63,788 bases of DNA from Streptococcus mitis (GCF_009496285.1 NZ_WIJK01000012.1:1-63788); one strand, 5' to 3'. Positions 10,409 to 21,531 are shown, numbered from the stretch's first letter. Notes: generated by a model not told the origin, from the sequence alone. A program made the numbers and translations.

Positions 10409-10959
10409 TATCTCACTCGTTTTCTCTTCATATCGAAATCAAACTCTTCACCATGAGTTCCCTCTGGCAAACGAATATCTTCGATGTTAACCACAACGCC
10501 TACCGGTGTCAAAAGGTACATGGTATTTGCAACCTTTCTTAATTCACCAGCAAGTACATGACGAGCTCCATCTAAATAGTCTAGACAACGACGCGCTTGT
10601 ACTTCAGTCATGTATTGGAAATCGATTAAAATACTTTCATTGCCTGCTAGTAAATCAACGATATCCGTTGCATCTTCGTAGCGACGAGGATAACGAACAT
10701 CAATGGTTACCTTTTCTGTACTACGATGACTCTTCATCGCTAATTCTTGCTGACGAGCATGAAGGCGCGTAATATTTTTTTCCTTTGAATTCACTTGTGA
10801 AGGCTGGGGAAGTTGTTGAGCTTGTGGAAGTTCTTCCATGGGGGCAGAAACTGATGTTAGCGTTTTTTCAGGCTTTAATTCAGCAACGTTTGGTGCCACT
10901 TCTTCTCCATCTTCAGTGAAATAATCTATAAACTTTTCAAATTTATTTTTTAGTGACAT
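10408..10959 (-). CDS. sepF: Septum-associated FtsZ-bundling protein SepF
   Basis: 183 residues. An N-terminal amphipathic helix ([14 protein letters not shown]) for membrane binding is followed by a proline/glutamine-rich linker. The conserved SepF globular domain (about 85-170) contains [21 protein letters not shown]. SepF tethers FtsZ filaments to the membrane and helps assemble the division ring. The gene lies 9 bp after yggS. Confidence 0.95.
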   Translation of the reverse strand: MSLKNKFEKFIDYFTEDGEEVAPNVAELKPEKTLTSVSAPMEELPQAQQLPQPSQVNSKEKNITRLHARQQELAMKSHRSTEKVTIDVRYPRRYEDATDIVDLLAGNESILIDFQYMTEVQARRCLDYLDGARHVLAGELRKVANTMYLLTPVGVVVNIEDIRLPEGTHGEEFDFDMKRKRVR

Positions 10960-10968
10960 GGTTATTTC

Positions 10969-11645
10969 CTACTTAAAAAATGCTGTGCCGATTCGAACGA
11001 AAGTTGAACCACATTGAATCGCTTCTTTGAAGTCTCGACTCATACCCATACTTAGTTCTGTCATCGGCATATTGGGGAGATGTTTTTCTTGAATGTTTTT
11101 TTGCAATTCTTGCGTTTCTTTAAATATCTCTAGTAATTCTTGACTAGTTGCATCAAATGGAGCCATGGTCATCAGTCCCACATACTCAATCTGGTCTAAT
11201 TCTGAAAGTTCTGGTAAGAGGGCTAACAATTCTTCTTTCGAAAAACCGTGCTTGCTCTCTTCCTTAGAAATATTTACTTGCAAAAAGCACTTAATCTTGT
11301 GGTCTGCTCGTTTTTGAATTTCCTGAGCTAGCTTTAAGGAATCTAAAGCATGAAAATAATCCACATAAGAAATCACTTCCTTGACTTTACGTCTCTGTAA
11401 GGTTCCAATCAAATGCCAGGTAAGATTCTTATCACTTAGAGCATGATACTTGTCAAGAAATTTATCAACACGGTTCTCACCAATGTGTTGCACTCCTTGC
11501 GAAACCAAAGCTGAGGCTGTTTCAACATCTACATATTTGGTCACCGCAATCACAGAAACCGAGTCGTTTTCACGACCAGCTTCCTGAACTGCATTCGATA
11601 TCTGTTGAAAAACAAGGTTCGTATTTTCTTTTAAATTCATCTTCA

Positions 11646-11646
<1 letters not shown>
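10969..11646 (-). CDS. ylmE: PLP homeostasis protein YggS/YlmE
   Basis: 225 residues of the YggS/COG0325 pyridoxal-phosphate-binding family, a single alanine-racemase-like barrel without racemase function. The PLP lysine lies in the AVTKYVD segment near residue 37, and the C-terminal MGMSRDF and VRIGTAFF stretches bind the phosphate. The start overlaps the ftsZ stop as TAATG; a second ATG two codons in (11640) is equally possible and neither has a strong ribosome site. Its presence between ftsZ and sepF is typical of Firmicutes. Confidence 0.92.
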
Positions 11647-12914
<1,268 letters not shown>

Positions 12915-12919
12915 CTATT

Positions 12920-14293
12920 TTATTCGTCAAACATGCTTCCAATCAAGCTACGGAAACGATCTGTTAATTTACCTTTGCTCTTTTCTTCTGATTGAAGAGG
13001 AGCTACTGGTTCAACAGATTGGTTTGTTTCAGGCTCAGGTGTTGTCACTGTATTAAATACTGGTCGTGGAGAAACAGGTGAAACAGGTTGAGCTGAACTT
13101 CTAAAGTCAAGTGGCTGGTGGCTTAAAGTATGTTCACCTCGAATTGCTCGCTGAGCTAGAACATTCACTTCAGTAAGGCTTCCAGCGAATTCTGACAAGC
13201 TAATGACATGGGCAAAAGCAGGATTGCGAATCCCAACTTGATTTGGTACGAATAACTTAACACGGACTCCAAATACTTCTTGGGCCAATTCAACGACACC
13301 TGGAAGGAGGGCATTCCCACCAATCAAAGCAATACCTCCTGGCAAGTCTAATAGGTGACGTCTTTCCAAATCTTGCTTAATTTGTTCAAAAATGTGCTTA
13401 AGTCTTGCCGAAATAATCTCAGCCAAGTATTCTTCAGTCACTTCAACTGGTTCAACTTCACCGATCACTTCAACTTGGAAAGCTTCCTTGCTAGCTAGTG
13501 GTGGATAAGCTTCACCATAGTTCAATTTTAGACCTTCTGCAATTTTCTTAGAAGTCTTAAGAACTTTTGAAATGTCTTTTGTGACATAATCGCCACCCTC
13601 TTGGTTGACATTTGTATATTGAAGTTCTTGGTTGCGAATAGTGGCAACAGTCGTTTGACCACCACCCATGTCGATAACAGTCGCACCAAACTCACGTTCA
13701 CCTTCATTCAAGACAGAGTGAACCATTGCAAGAGGTGAAATAATCACGTTATCGACTTGAATGCCTACACGCTCTACAGTTTTACGAAGATTATGGAGAA
13801 TCGTACGTGGGCCAGTGTACAAGAGACCGCGCATTTCCAAACGCACCCCCATCATTCCACGAGGATCACGAATTCCTTGGAATCCATCTACGACAAATTC
13901 CTCTGGAATAAAGGTGATAACTTCACGGTCTGGAGTCATACTTTTAGTCAAAGCTGATTTAACCACATTTTCAACATCTTGATCTGTAATTTCTCTTGTA
14001 TCTGATGTCACCGGAATCATGCCTTGAGTTGGCTCAACTTGCAGCAAATTAGCTGGTAAACCAACGTTTACAGACTTGATTGAAATTCCTGCTTTTTCTT
14101 CGGCTTGAGAAATCGCAGACTTAATAGCAGTCGCTGCTGCTTCGATGTCAACGATAATCCCATCTTTGACACCTTTACTTTTGGCATTACTTACGCCAAT
14201 TACATTTACTTCACCATTTACAAGCTCTGCAACCAACACTTTAATAGAGCTAGTTCCGATATCTAAGCCTGTAAAAAAACCATTCCTAGTCAT
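12920..14293 (-). CDS. ftsA: Cell division actin-like protein FtsA
   Basis: 457 residues of the actin/Hsp70 ATPase fold. The N-terminal GLDIGTSSIKVLVAE phosphate loop and the second IDMGGGQTTVA phosphate motif are present. After the conserved core comes a P/S/T-rich linker and a C-terminal amphipathic helix (DRFRSLIGSMFDE) that anchors it to the membrane. It links FtsZ to the division machinery. It is the first gene of this cluster; the murein genes that often precede it are absent here and a terminator-rich gap follows upstream. Confidence 0.97.
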   Translation of the reverse strand: MTRNGFFTGLDIGTSSIKVLVAELVNGEVNVIGVSNAKSKGVKDGIIVDIEAAATAIKSAISQAEEKAGISIKSVNVGLPANLLQVEPTQGMIPVTSDTREITDQDVENVVKSALTKSMTPDREVITFIPEEFVVDGFQGIRDPRGMMGVRLEMRGLLYTGPRTILHNLRKTVERVGIQVDNVIISPLAMVHSVLNEGEREFGATVIDMGGGQTTVATIRNQELQYTNVNQEGGDYVTKDISKVLKTSKKIAEGLKLNYGEAYPPLASKEAFQVEVIGEVEPVEVTEEYLAEIISARLKHIFEQIKQDLERRHLLDLPGGIALIGGNALLPGVVELAQEVFGVRVKLFVPNQVGIRNPAFAHVISLSEFAGSLTEVNVLAQRAIRGEHTLSHQPLDFRSSAQPVSPVSPRPVFNTVTTPEPETNQSVEPVAPLQSEEKSKGKLTDRFRSLIGSMFDE

Positions 14294-14372
14294 TACACTG
14301 CGTCCTCTCTATCTTACCAGTTTCACACTTCTATTTTTAATAGCTACACCAAGGCATAACTACTCACAGAAT

Positions 14373-14381
14373 ATTATAACA
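14373..14381 (-). promoter_or_regulatory. Extended -10 promoter upstream of ftsA
   Basis: TGTTATAAT on the minus strand is a perfect -10 hexamer with the TGn extension, about 80 bp upstream of ftsA. No good -35 is visible at 17 bp. Confidence 0.5.
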
Positions 14382-14512
14382 CAAAAAAAACATTCGTGCT
14401 CGAATTTTCTAACATTTACGCAAGCTTTTTCTTGAATTTTTATAATTATCCGACGATTTCATCGGTGGGTAAATAAAAAGAAAACGGCTGGGCAAACGCC
14501 CCCTTAAAATAA

Positions 14513-14562
14513 GAAAACGCATAATATCAGATGTTCAAAAAAAACTTGATACTATGCGTTTT
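14513..14562 (-). terminator. Terminator hairpin at the end of the capsule-side transcript
   Basis: AAAACGCATAGTATCAAG and CTGATATTATGCGTTTT form a long stem; on the minus strand it is followed by CTTATTTT. It sits between the leftward DUF1919/IS110 scar and ftsA, and shares its arms with the ileS terminator. Confidence 0.65.
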
Positions 14563-14700
14563 ATAACGGAAAGATTTACTCAATTTTATCTTCAAATTGA
14601 GTTTTTACCTCCTCCGACTTTTATTTGAAAAAAACAGTAAAAAAGCGCAAAAAATCACTTCTTGTCCTATACTATAATTGAATTGAATTTTTTTATTTTG

Positions 14701-14732
14701 GGCGTTAGAACTGTTTCCTCAGTCCTAGCGCC
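14701..14732. other. Hairpin at the end of the IS110 remnant
   Basis: GGCGTTAGAACTG and CAGTCCTAGCGCC form a 13-bp stem with two mismatches around a 6-nt loop, overlapping the stop codon of the transposase tail. It may be part of the element's right end or its terminator. Confidence 0.45.
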
Positions 14733-14827
14733 TTTTCTGTTTGATAAGTCTGCTTGATGGAGAGTAGTTTGTAAATGATTCTAAGAATCTTATGGGTGCA
14801 AGCAATGACGGATTTCATCTTATTTTG
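14705..14827 (-). pseudogene. 3' remnant of an IS110-family transposase
   Basis: The minus strand encodes about 40 in-frame residues ending in a stop at 14705. They include MKSVIACTHKILRIIYKLLS, which resembles the extreme C-terminus of IS110/IS116/IS902 transposases (a conserved AIxACxxKxLxIIxxLL helix). The rest of the transposase is absent: upstream sequence up to the DUF1919 gene shows no further match. The fragment marks a past insertion and deletion at the junction of the ftsA cluster and the capsule locus. Confidence 0.6.
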
Positions 14828-14899
14828 TCATGAGTTAGCAGGATCTGCCTGCTTAGAGTTTTATTAATCAAAATTTCATATTTTATTTCAAAAATATCC

Positions 14900-15538
14900 C
14901 TATTTTCTATTTAATTGTATTATTCCTTCATTAAAAAATTTAATATAATCAAAAAGATCAATATCTCTTTTTCCTACCAGTATATTTCTATATCCTAGTA
15001 GACTTTTCACTTGTATTTTACCATTAATTGTTTCATTAGCTTTTGGAATATGTATGGCAGACTTTATTTCTGGCATCTCCTTACTTACGAACACAACTTT
15101 ATTTTTATAGGATAATTTATCAAATTCCAATATATCTTCATATGTACATCCATCCCGCTCTATCATGAAAATAAATAAATTGTCCAAATTTACTCTTCTC
15201 TTTCTTTCATTCCATTTATCTTTTAATTCTGAAAAATTTTTATAATGTAAACCATGTATCTCTATATCATTACATAAAGCGATCGGATAATCACCTGACC
15301 ATTCTTTTTCCGCTAGTGGTTGCTCAAAATAGTAAGTCAAATTCTTACAAAACTTAACAAATGAGCTGGGTTCGATAAACAAGTTCACTGTTGGAGACAT
15401 AAATTTAAGCCCTAATTTATGACTTATTACACCTCCAAGACAGTTAGAGCTTATTATCGTGAAGTCAGAATTTTTTAAATCTAATCTTTTCTTCTTAATC
15501 ATATTAAATTCTAATGCTTTTAAAAAATATTTTATCAT
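14900..15538 (-). CDS. DUF1919 family exopolysaccharide-locus protein
   Basis: 212 residues. The N-terminal part carries the family pattern: an FTIISSNCLGGVISHKLGL stretch, then SPTVNLFIEPSSFVKFCKNL and a DYPIALCNDIEIHGLHY segment. DUF1919 genes recur in capsule and exopolysaccharide clusters of streptococci; a transferase role is often assumed but unproven. It begins right at the broken end of glf (2 bp), so it was probably joined to this place by a deletion. Base composition is AT-rich like the transferase part of the capsule locus. Whether it is expressed is unclear, because its natural promoter may be lost. Confidence 0.7.
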   Translation of the reverse strand: MIKYFLKALEFNMIKKKRLDLKNSDFTIISSNCLGGVISHKLGLKFMSPTVNLFIEPSSFVKFCKNLTYYFEQPLAEKEWSGDYPIALCNDIEIHGLHYKNFSELKDKWNERKRRVNLDNLFIFMIERDGCTYEDILEFDKLSYKNKVVFVSKEMPEIKSAIHIPKANETINGKIQVKSLLGYRNILVGKRDIDLFDYIKFFNEGIIQLNRK

Positions 15539-15547
15539 ACTATTCTT

Positions 15548-15710
15548 CCCTCCATACTGATGAACTTGAATACCTTCCTCTTCACGGGTATAGATATTAC
15601 CCGCGATGTGATTCCTTTTTCAATGACTTTTACTTTTTGCCTTTTAAGGTCGCTTCATGGACAAACACTGCACCAAAAAAGGCCCACACCTACAACAGAT
15701 AATCGTACAT
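15548..15710 (-). pseudogene. glf: Broken 5' fragment of glf (UDP-galactopyranose mutase)
   Basis: After a good ribosome site (AAAGGAG) the ATG at 15710 opens MYDYL and, with several single-base frameshifts, the remaining sequence reads as V-G-x-G-L-FGAVFVHEATLKGKK, then KVIEK, NHI-AGNIYT and EEEGIQVHQYG. This is the N-terminal FAD-binding region of UDP-galactopyranose mutase, which makes UDP-galactofuranose. About 55 codons remain and the rest is deleted, so the gene is dead. It suggests that an ancestral polysaccharide in this lineage contained galactofuranose. Confidence 0.8.
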
Positions 15711-15772
15711 CTTAAGCTCCTTTGGAGTTCATTATCCGCCTCTTTTATTAGACTAGAAAATCATTCTATTGC

Positions 15773-16624
15773 TTATCTCACTTCTTGTTTATAAAATTCT
15801 TTCAAGGCATCTTGCCAAGTTGGGATGACAAATCCTGTAGATTTGGCTTTGGCCAGACTCATCGTTGAGTTTAGGGGACGTTTAGCTTTGGCAGGAAATT
15901 GGCTTGAGTCTACTGGCTTGACTTCGACATCTGTATCTTTCAAAATTTCAACCGCAAAGTCATACCAAGTTGTGTCTCCCGTCGCATCATTTGACAAATG
16001 ATAATAACCAAATTCCTTGCGATTTTCAGCTAGGAAAGTCATGAACTCGGCCAAGGTACGCGTCCAGGTTGGTCTACCATGTTGATCATTTACAACTGTC
16101 AAGGTCTTATGAGTTTTAGCAAGATTTTGCATTGTGAAGACGAAGTTTTTGCCGTAATTTCCAAAAACCCAGGCAGTACGGATAATATAGAAGTTTGAAA
16201 CGTGTTTTTCTACAAGTTCCTCTCCCATACGCTTAGTACGACCATATTCAGTTTGAGGATCTGGTTTGTCATCCACTTCCCACTCCTGTCCAACTGGTTT
16301 CTTACCGTCAAAGACATAATCTGTAGAGATGTAGACTAGAGTTGCACCATGCTTTTCGGATGCTTTTGCGACATTTTCTGTCCCTGTCACATTGATGGCG
16401 AAGTCCAATTCTTTCCCTTCATCCTCTGCTGCATCAACAGCGGTGTAGGCTGCACAGTGGTAAACTAAAGTAGGTTTCACCTCTTCAAAAACTTTCTCCA
16501 CCATTTCTGCATCGGTAATATCCATCTCAGCCACATCAACCGCAACATATTCCTCATTACGCTCATCTAATAAATAACGAAGGTCCGTTCCTAATTGGCC
16601 ATTTGCCCCTGTAATTAAAATCAT
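15773..16624 (-). CDS. rmlD: dTDP-4-dehydrorhamnose reductase
   Basis: 283 residues from the ATG at 16624 (MILITGANGQLGTDL), chosen over the longer open frame because AAAGGAAG lies just upstream and the Rossmann fold starts here. GANGQLG binds NADPH; the YISTDYVFDG and YGRTKRMGE segments carry the Thr, Tyr and Lys of the reductase active site. It makes dTDP-L-rhamnose, the last step of the rml pathway. Last intact gene of the rmlACBD set. Confidence 0.96.
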   Translation of the reverse strand: MILITGANGQLGTDLRYLLDERNEEYVAVDVAEMDITDAEMVEKVFEEVKPTLVYHCAAYTAVDAAEDEGKELDFAINVTGTENVAKASEKHGATLVYISTDYVFDGKKPVGQEWEVDDKPDPQTEYGRTKRMGEELVEKHVSNFYIIRTAWVFGNYGKNFVFTMQNLAKTHKTLTVVNDQHGRPTWTRTLAEFMTFLAENRKEFGYYHLSNDATGDTTWYDFAVEILKDTDVEVKPVDSSQFPAKAKRPLNSTMSLAKAKSTGFVIPTWQDALKEFYKQEVR

Positions 16625-16690
16625 TTTTCTTCCTTTCAACTGATTCACAATTCTTCGGTATAGCAATAAAAAGCAGAAAGTTTCTGCCTT

Positions 16691-17797
<1,107 letters not shown>

Positions 17798-17805
17798 TTA
17801 GTTGT

Positions 17806-19131
17806 CTATAATTTCAGTTGTGTTTCAAAATCATGATAGTCGAATCCCTGTTCTTTCATTTTACTAATGAGAATACGATTGTCCTCTGAATCTCTATCTC
17901 TACCGTAAATTTGATTGTTTAACTTTCTAATTTGAGCATACTCAAAATAATCCTCTTCCTTAAAGTCATTTAAATAAGGTAAAATAAACTTTTCCATAAT
18001 TCTATTCGCATCATCAAATCCTAGCCAATCAGGAACATATTTTTCTAGTATTTTTAATAAAAATTTATTAAATACTTCAATAATTCCTTTTTCTTTACAA
18101 ATAAAATTAAAGAGTTTAATTTGGTCGGACGATATCCCGCCTAAATCTTTTATATTATCATCAGACATAATCATCTCTATATACTCTGATATACTATCCT
18201 TGGTATACCATAGAAAAAGATAATGATTGATTCCTTTAAACTTTTTCTCTATTCTTCCCTGAACATCTGAGTGTAGATATTGGTAATAATCTGGATAAAA
18301 GTTTAAAAATAAGATAAATTTATTGATAGGAATATCTAAATCAATTATATCTTTAATCTTATCTGACTTTAGTTTACCCTCAATAAAATCTTTAAAAAGT
18401 GCTTCATCTTGTTCTAAAACTTTGATTATAACGAATAGATTTAAAAAATTATTTTCCAACTCTTCATTATTCTTTTCAAAAGTCAACGTCCAAACATTTT
18501 TAAAGAATTTCTTTTTTAGTGGCATACTCATTCGTGAATAAAAACGATTATAAAAGTAATTATATTCATAATTATTATCTTTACTATCCTCATAAAAATT
18601 ACGAATGTTAAAATGCGATTTTTTTTGTTCAAAAGACTCAAAAACTCTTTCAAGACCACGAGACATAAAATGTGCCGATTTAGTTAGTAAAGTTTCATAA
18701 ATTTCCTTTATAAATCCAAGTGTTAATTCTCTTGTAGGTTGATAAATTTGTTGTTCTTTATCAAATGACGGATGAGCGCTCAAATTTCTTTTTAATTTTA
18801 CTGCTTGAATAGTCGACCACAAATTATCATCAACAATTTCGAAATCCGTACTCTCATGCAATTTACCTAATAAAAAATTTTCCCATGAACTCTTATCATC
18901 AGAAGAATTTATTTTTTTATAAACTTCTTCCAATAGTTGCTTAGCATTTGAATCCTCATATTCATCTCGTAATTCTTCGAGTTTATACGTTAAATCATAA
19001 AGTATAACTGTATATAGAACAAGGATAGCGGCACGATAATTATGATTCTCATAACAACTGATTACTTCACTAAAATAACTTCTAATTTCTAAATTTTCAA
19101 TCTGATTAATATCGAATAACGAATACTTCAT
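17806..19131 (-). CDS. HEPN-domain protein inserted in the rml operon (candidate RNase / Abi)
   Basis: 441 residues with no named family that I recognise end to end. The N-terminal 130 residues look like a HEPN helical bundle: a SYFSEVISCYENHNYRAAIL helix, a second helix with VLYTVILYDLTYKLEEL, and the signature RNLSAH at residues 115-120, which fits the catalytic Rx4-6H motif with the usual polar residue after Arg. HEPN proteins with this motif are metal-independent RNases in abortive-infection, toxin and CRISPR systems. The remaining ~310 residues are helical, acidic and AT-rich in coding. The gene starts 3 bp after rmlC and precedes rmlB, splitting rmlACBD, which is normally contiguous. 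No antitoxin partner is evident next to it. A role in defence is inference. Confidence 0.6.
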   Translation of the reverse strand: MKYSLFDINQIENLEIRSYFSEVISCYENHNYRAAILVLYTVILYDLTYKLEELRDEYEDSNAKQLLEEVYKKINSSDDKSSWENFLLGKLHESTDFEIVDDNLWSTIQAVKLKRNLSAHPSFDKEQQIYQPTRELTLGFIKEIYETLLTKSAHFMSRGLERVFESFEQKKSHFNIRNFYEDSKDNNYEYNYFYNRFYSRMSMPLKKKFFKNVWTLTFEKNNEELENNFLNLFVIIKVLEQDEALFKDFIEGKLKSDKIKDIIDLDIPINKFILFLNFYPDYYQYLHSDVQGRIEKKFKGINHYLFLWYTKDSISEYIEMIMSDDNIKDLGGISSDQIKLFNFICKEKGIIEVFNKFLLKILEKYVPDWLGFDDANRIMEKFILPYLNDFKEEDYFEYAQIRKLNNQIYGRDRDSEDNRILISKMKEQGFDYHDFETQLKL

Positions 19132-19134
19132 ATT

Positions 19135-19728
19135 TTACAAATCTTCTTTTTTCAAAGGTTTTACATCCTTAAGTAGTGGATGATTTTTATCAGCTTCTGA
19201 AACCTCTGCTTCTGCAAGATTTTCCCATTCAATGCCAAGGCTTGGGTCAGCGTAGTTCACAAAGGCATACTTAGGTTTGAGCTCGAGAGCCCAGTAGTCA
19301 TTGACCAGATAACTATAAGAAACTGTATCTGATAGGACTTGGAAACCATTGGCCACACCTCTAGGAACAAAGATTCCCTTACTTGCATCAATGACTGTCT
19401 GATAGGTATTCCCAAAGGTTTCACCCTCGCGTAGATCAACCCAAGAACCCAGAACTTTCCCTCCATCTGCTACAGAGATGTACTTATCCCAAGGCTCTGC
19501 GTGGAGGCCTCGAAGGACATTTTTACGTGAGAAAGATACATTGTTTTGCAATTTTCCTTCTGCAAAGAAAGACTCTGGAAATCCAAGTGGAAGCATTTTT
19601 TCCTTTTGGAAATTTTCTTTAAACCAGCCACGATTATCTCCATGAACGGGAATATCGAACTCCAACATACCTGGAATTGCATCAACCTTACGTGCTGCAA
19701 GTGCCTTGCCGAAAAAATTATCTGTCAT
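19135..19728 (-). CDS. rmlC: dTDP-4-dehydrorhamnose 3,5-epimerase
   Basis: 197 residues, cupin fold of the streptococcal RmlC type. HGDNRGWFKE, RKNVLRGLHAEPWDK and GIFVPRGVANGFQ are the conserved strands; the catalytic His is in LRGLHAEP. It epimerises C3 and C5 in dTDP-rhamnose synthesis. It follows rmlA directly with no intergenic base, implying co-translation. Confidence 0.96.
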   Translation of the reverse strand: MTDNFFGKALAARKVDAIPGMLEFDIPVHGDNRGWFKENFQKEKMLPLGFPESFFAEGKLQNNVSFSRKNVLRGLHAEPWDKYISVADGGKVLGSWVDLREGETFGNTYQTVIDASKGIFVPRGVANGFQVLSDTVSYSYLVNDYWALELKPKYAFVNYADPSLGIEWENLAEAEVSEADKNHPLLKDVKPLKKEDL

Positions 19729-20598
19729 CTATGCTTCTCCAATCAAACGGAGCAGATACTGCCCGTATTCATTTTTCTTAAGTGGTTGGGCTAAGGTCAA
19801 TACATCTTCGCGACTGATATAACCCATACGGTAAGCAATTTCTTCCAAGTTCGCCACCTGAACATTTTGCATTCGTTGAACTGTCTCGATGTACTGTGAC
19901 GCCTCTAGCAAACTTTCATGAGTGCCAGTATCCAACCAAGCAAAGCCACGTCCCATAACCTCAACCGATAAATCTCCACGATCTAGGTAAGCCTTGTTGA
20001 CATCTGTAATTTCCAATTCACCACGCGGGCTTGGTTTTATATTTTTGGCAATTTCTACCACATCATTATCGTAGAAATAGAGACCTGTAACTGCATAATT
20101 GGAACGAGGATGCTCTGGCTTTTCTTCGATAGAAATAGCGTTCATATCCTTGTCAAACTCAACAACGCCAAAGCGTTCTGGATCCTTCACATGATAGCCA
20201 AACACAGTTGCTCCTGACTCCTTACTAGCTGCCTTTTGTAGCATCTTCGAAAGGCCAGGACCATGATAGATATTGTCACCTAAGATCAGAGCAACACTAT
20301 CATCGCCAATAAACTCTTCCCCAATGATAAAGGCTTGTGCCAAACCATCTGGACTCGGTTGCTCTGCATAAGAAAGTTTAATCCCAAACTCAGAGCCATC
20401 TTGCAAAAGTTCTTTGAAACGAGGCAAATCTTGAGGAGTTGAGATAATCAAAATATCCCTAATCCCAGCCAACATCAATGTTGAAAGTGGGTAGTAAATC
20501 ATCGGTTTATCATAAACCGGCATCAGTTGTTTTGATGCAGCTCGAGTCAACGGATATAAACGTGTCCCCGAACCACCCGCGAGAATAATACCTTTCAT
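19729..20598 (-). CDS. rmlA: Glucose-1-phosphate thymidylyltransferase
   Basis: 289 residues. The nucleotidyltransferase signature [11 protein letters not shown] at the N-terminus, [11 protein letters not shown] and the [11 protein letters not shown] segment are intact. It makes dTDP-glucose from glucose-1-phosphate and dTTP, the first rml step. It is preceded by a strong terminator and about 130 bp of AT-rich DNA, so the rml genes may have their own promoter, although I see no convincing hexamer pair. Confidence 0.97.
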   Translation of the reverse strand: MKGIILAGGSGTRLYPLTRAASKQLMPVYDKPMIYYPLSTLMLAGIRDILIISTPQDLPRFKELLQDGSEFGIKLSYAEQPSPDGLAQAFIIGEEFIGDDSVALILGDNIYHGPGLSKMLQKAASKESGATVFGYHVKDPERFGVVEFDKDMNAISIEEKPEHPRSNYAVTGLYFYDNDVVEIAKNIKPSPRGELEITDVNKAYLDRGDLSVEVMGRGFAWLDTGTHESLLEASQYIETVQRMQNVQVANLEEIAYRMGYISREDVLTLAQPLKKNEYGQYLLRLIGEA

Positions 20599-20731
20599 AG
20601 TAGGGTACCTTTCTTTGTTGTTTTAGAGTCAATTACTATTAGTTGTGTACTGCTCTAAAAGGAAAATAATCATCACATTTTTTCAAATTATTATCTAAAA
20701 ATTACAGAAAATTTCTTCTTTATCCATAAAA

Positions 20732-20780
20732 AATTCACTTATTTCATAGTACATTTAGTATAAAATGAAATAAGTGAATT
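20732..20780 (-). terminator. Strong terminator after the GNAT gene
   Basis: AATTCACTTATTTCAT and its exact inverse ATGAAATAAGTGAATT form a 16-bp perfect stem; on the minus strand it runs into TTTTTT. It separates the capsule assembly genes and the GNAT pair from rmlA. Confidence 0.8.
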
Positions 20781-20799
20781 CTACTTTGTTTATATACAA

Positions 20800-21348
20800 T
20801 TAAAAGTCATTTCCTAACGATGTCTCAAATAACTGTGTAAGAGGCATAATTTCACCATTTCTTAGTTTTTCAATACTAAAATACATAGTAACTGGTTTTC
20901 CATTATAAATCGCCATCTCTCTAGGATCAATGAAACCCAGTTTTTCATAGAATTCTACAGCATCCTCTAAAGCATGAACTCTTACCCCTTTTATTGGTAA
21001 CCAACAGTCAATAGTTAAAGATAATCGAAGTGCAAAGGTCACCAAAAGCGAACCAATCCCTCTTTTCTGGCAATCCTTGTGAACACCAAGATAGTCTATA
21101 CTAATTCCCATCTCTTTACCCTGAGCGATGAAAGAAAATGATACTAGTCTACAAGAAATAAAACCTAGTAATTCAAAATTTTGATTTACAATAGCTAACA
21201 CATGGCCTGATTCTTCATCGTATTTGTTGTAAATATCCAAAAAAACATCATTCAATTCTTGATATCCACAATCAAAAGCTCTAACATCCTCATCATTTAA
21301 AATAGATGATGAAGTACTTATTAATTTCAATTCATCAATAGAATCCAA
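20800..21348 (-). CDS. GNAT-family N-acetyltransferase
   Basis: 182 residues with a clear GNAT core: ISIDYLGVHKDCQKRGIGSL holds the acetyl-CoA motif (Q-K-R-G-I-G) near residue 95, and ALEDAVEFYEKLGF is the C-terminal motif B. Such proteins acetylate small molecules, proteins, or aminoacyl-tRNA (TacT/AtaT toxins). It lies 9 bp after a 57-residue ORF, a typical two-gene toxin-antitoxin spacing, within the capsule locus but ahead of a terminator. Its substrate is unknown; it has no obvious link to polysaccharide synthesis. Confidence 0.8.
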   Translation of the reverse strand: MDSIDELKLISTSSSILNDEDVRAFDCGYQELNDVFLDIYNKYDEESGHVLAIVNQNFELLGFISCRLVSFSFIAQGKEMGISIDYLGVHKDCQKRGIGSLLVTFALRLSLTIDCWLPIKGVRVHALEDAVEFYEKLGFIDPREMAIYNGKPVTMYFSIEKLRNGEIMPLTQLFETSLGNDF

Positions 21349-21357
21349 AACAGGTAA

Positions 21358-21531
21358 TTAGTGCGTCTCCTTACTAAACACTTTCAAACGTTTACTTTTC
21401 TCATTCAGTCGTCGTAATCTACGACTCACATCATCAGATAAGTCATACTCACCATTTAAAATAGATAAAATATGTTGTTTTTCTTCATCAGTCTTCTCTT
21501 CAGTAAGTACATCTTTAAAAATTACTGCCAT
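21358..21531 (-). CDS. Small charged protein, possible antitoxin of the GNAT
   Basis: 57 residues from the ATG at 21531, preceded by AGTGAGGTG; an in-frame GTG at 21540 is less likely. The protein is highly charged (EEKTDEEKQHILSILNGEYD, then a basic SRRLRRLNEKSKRLKVF tail). No family is recognised. Size, basic tail and tight coupling to the GNAT gene suggest an antitoxin or a small partner protein, but it does not look like a classical DUF1778 antitoxin. Confidence 0.6.
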   Translation of the reverse strand: MAVIFKDVLTEEKTDEEKQHILSILNGEYDLSDDVSRRLRRLNEKSKRLKVFSKETH

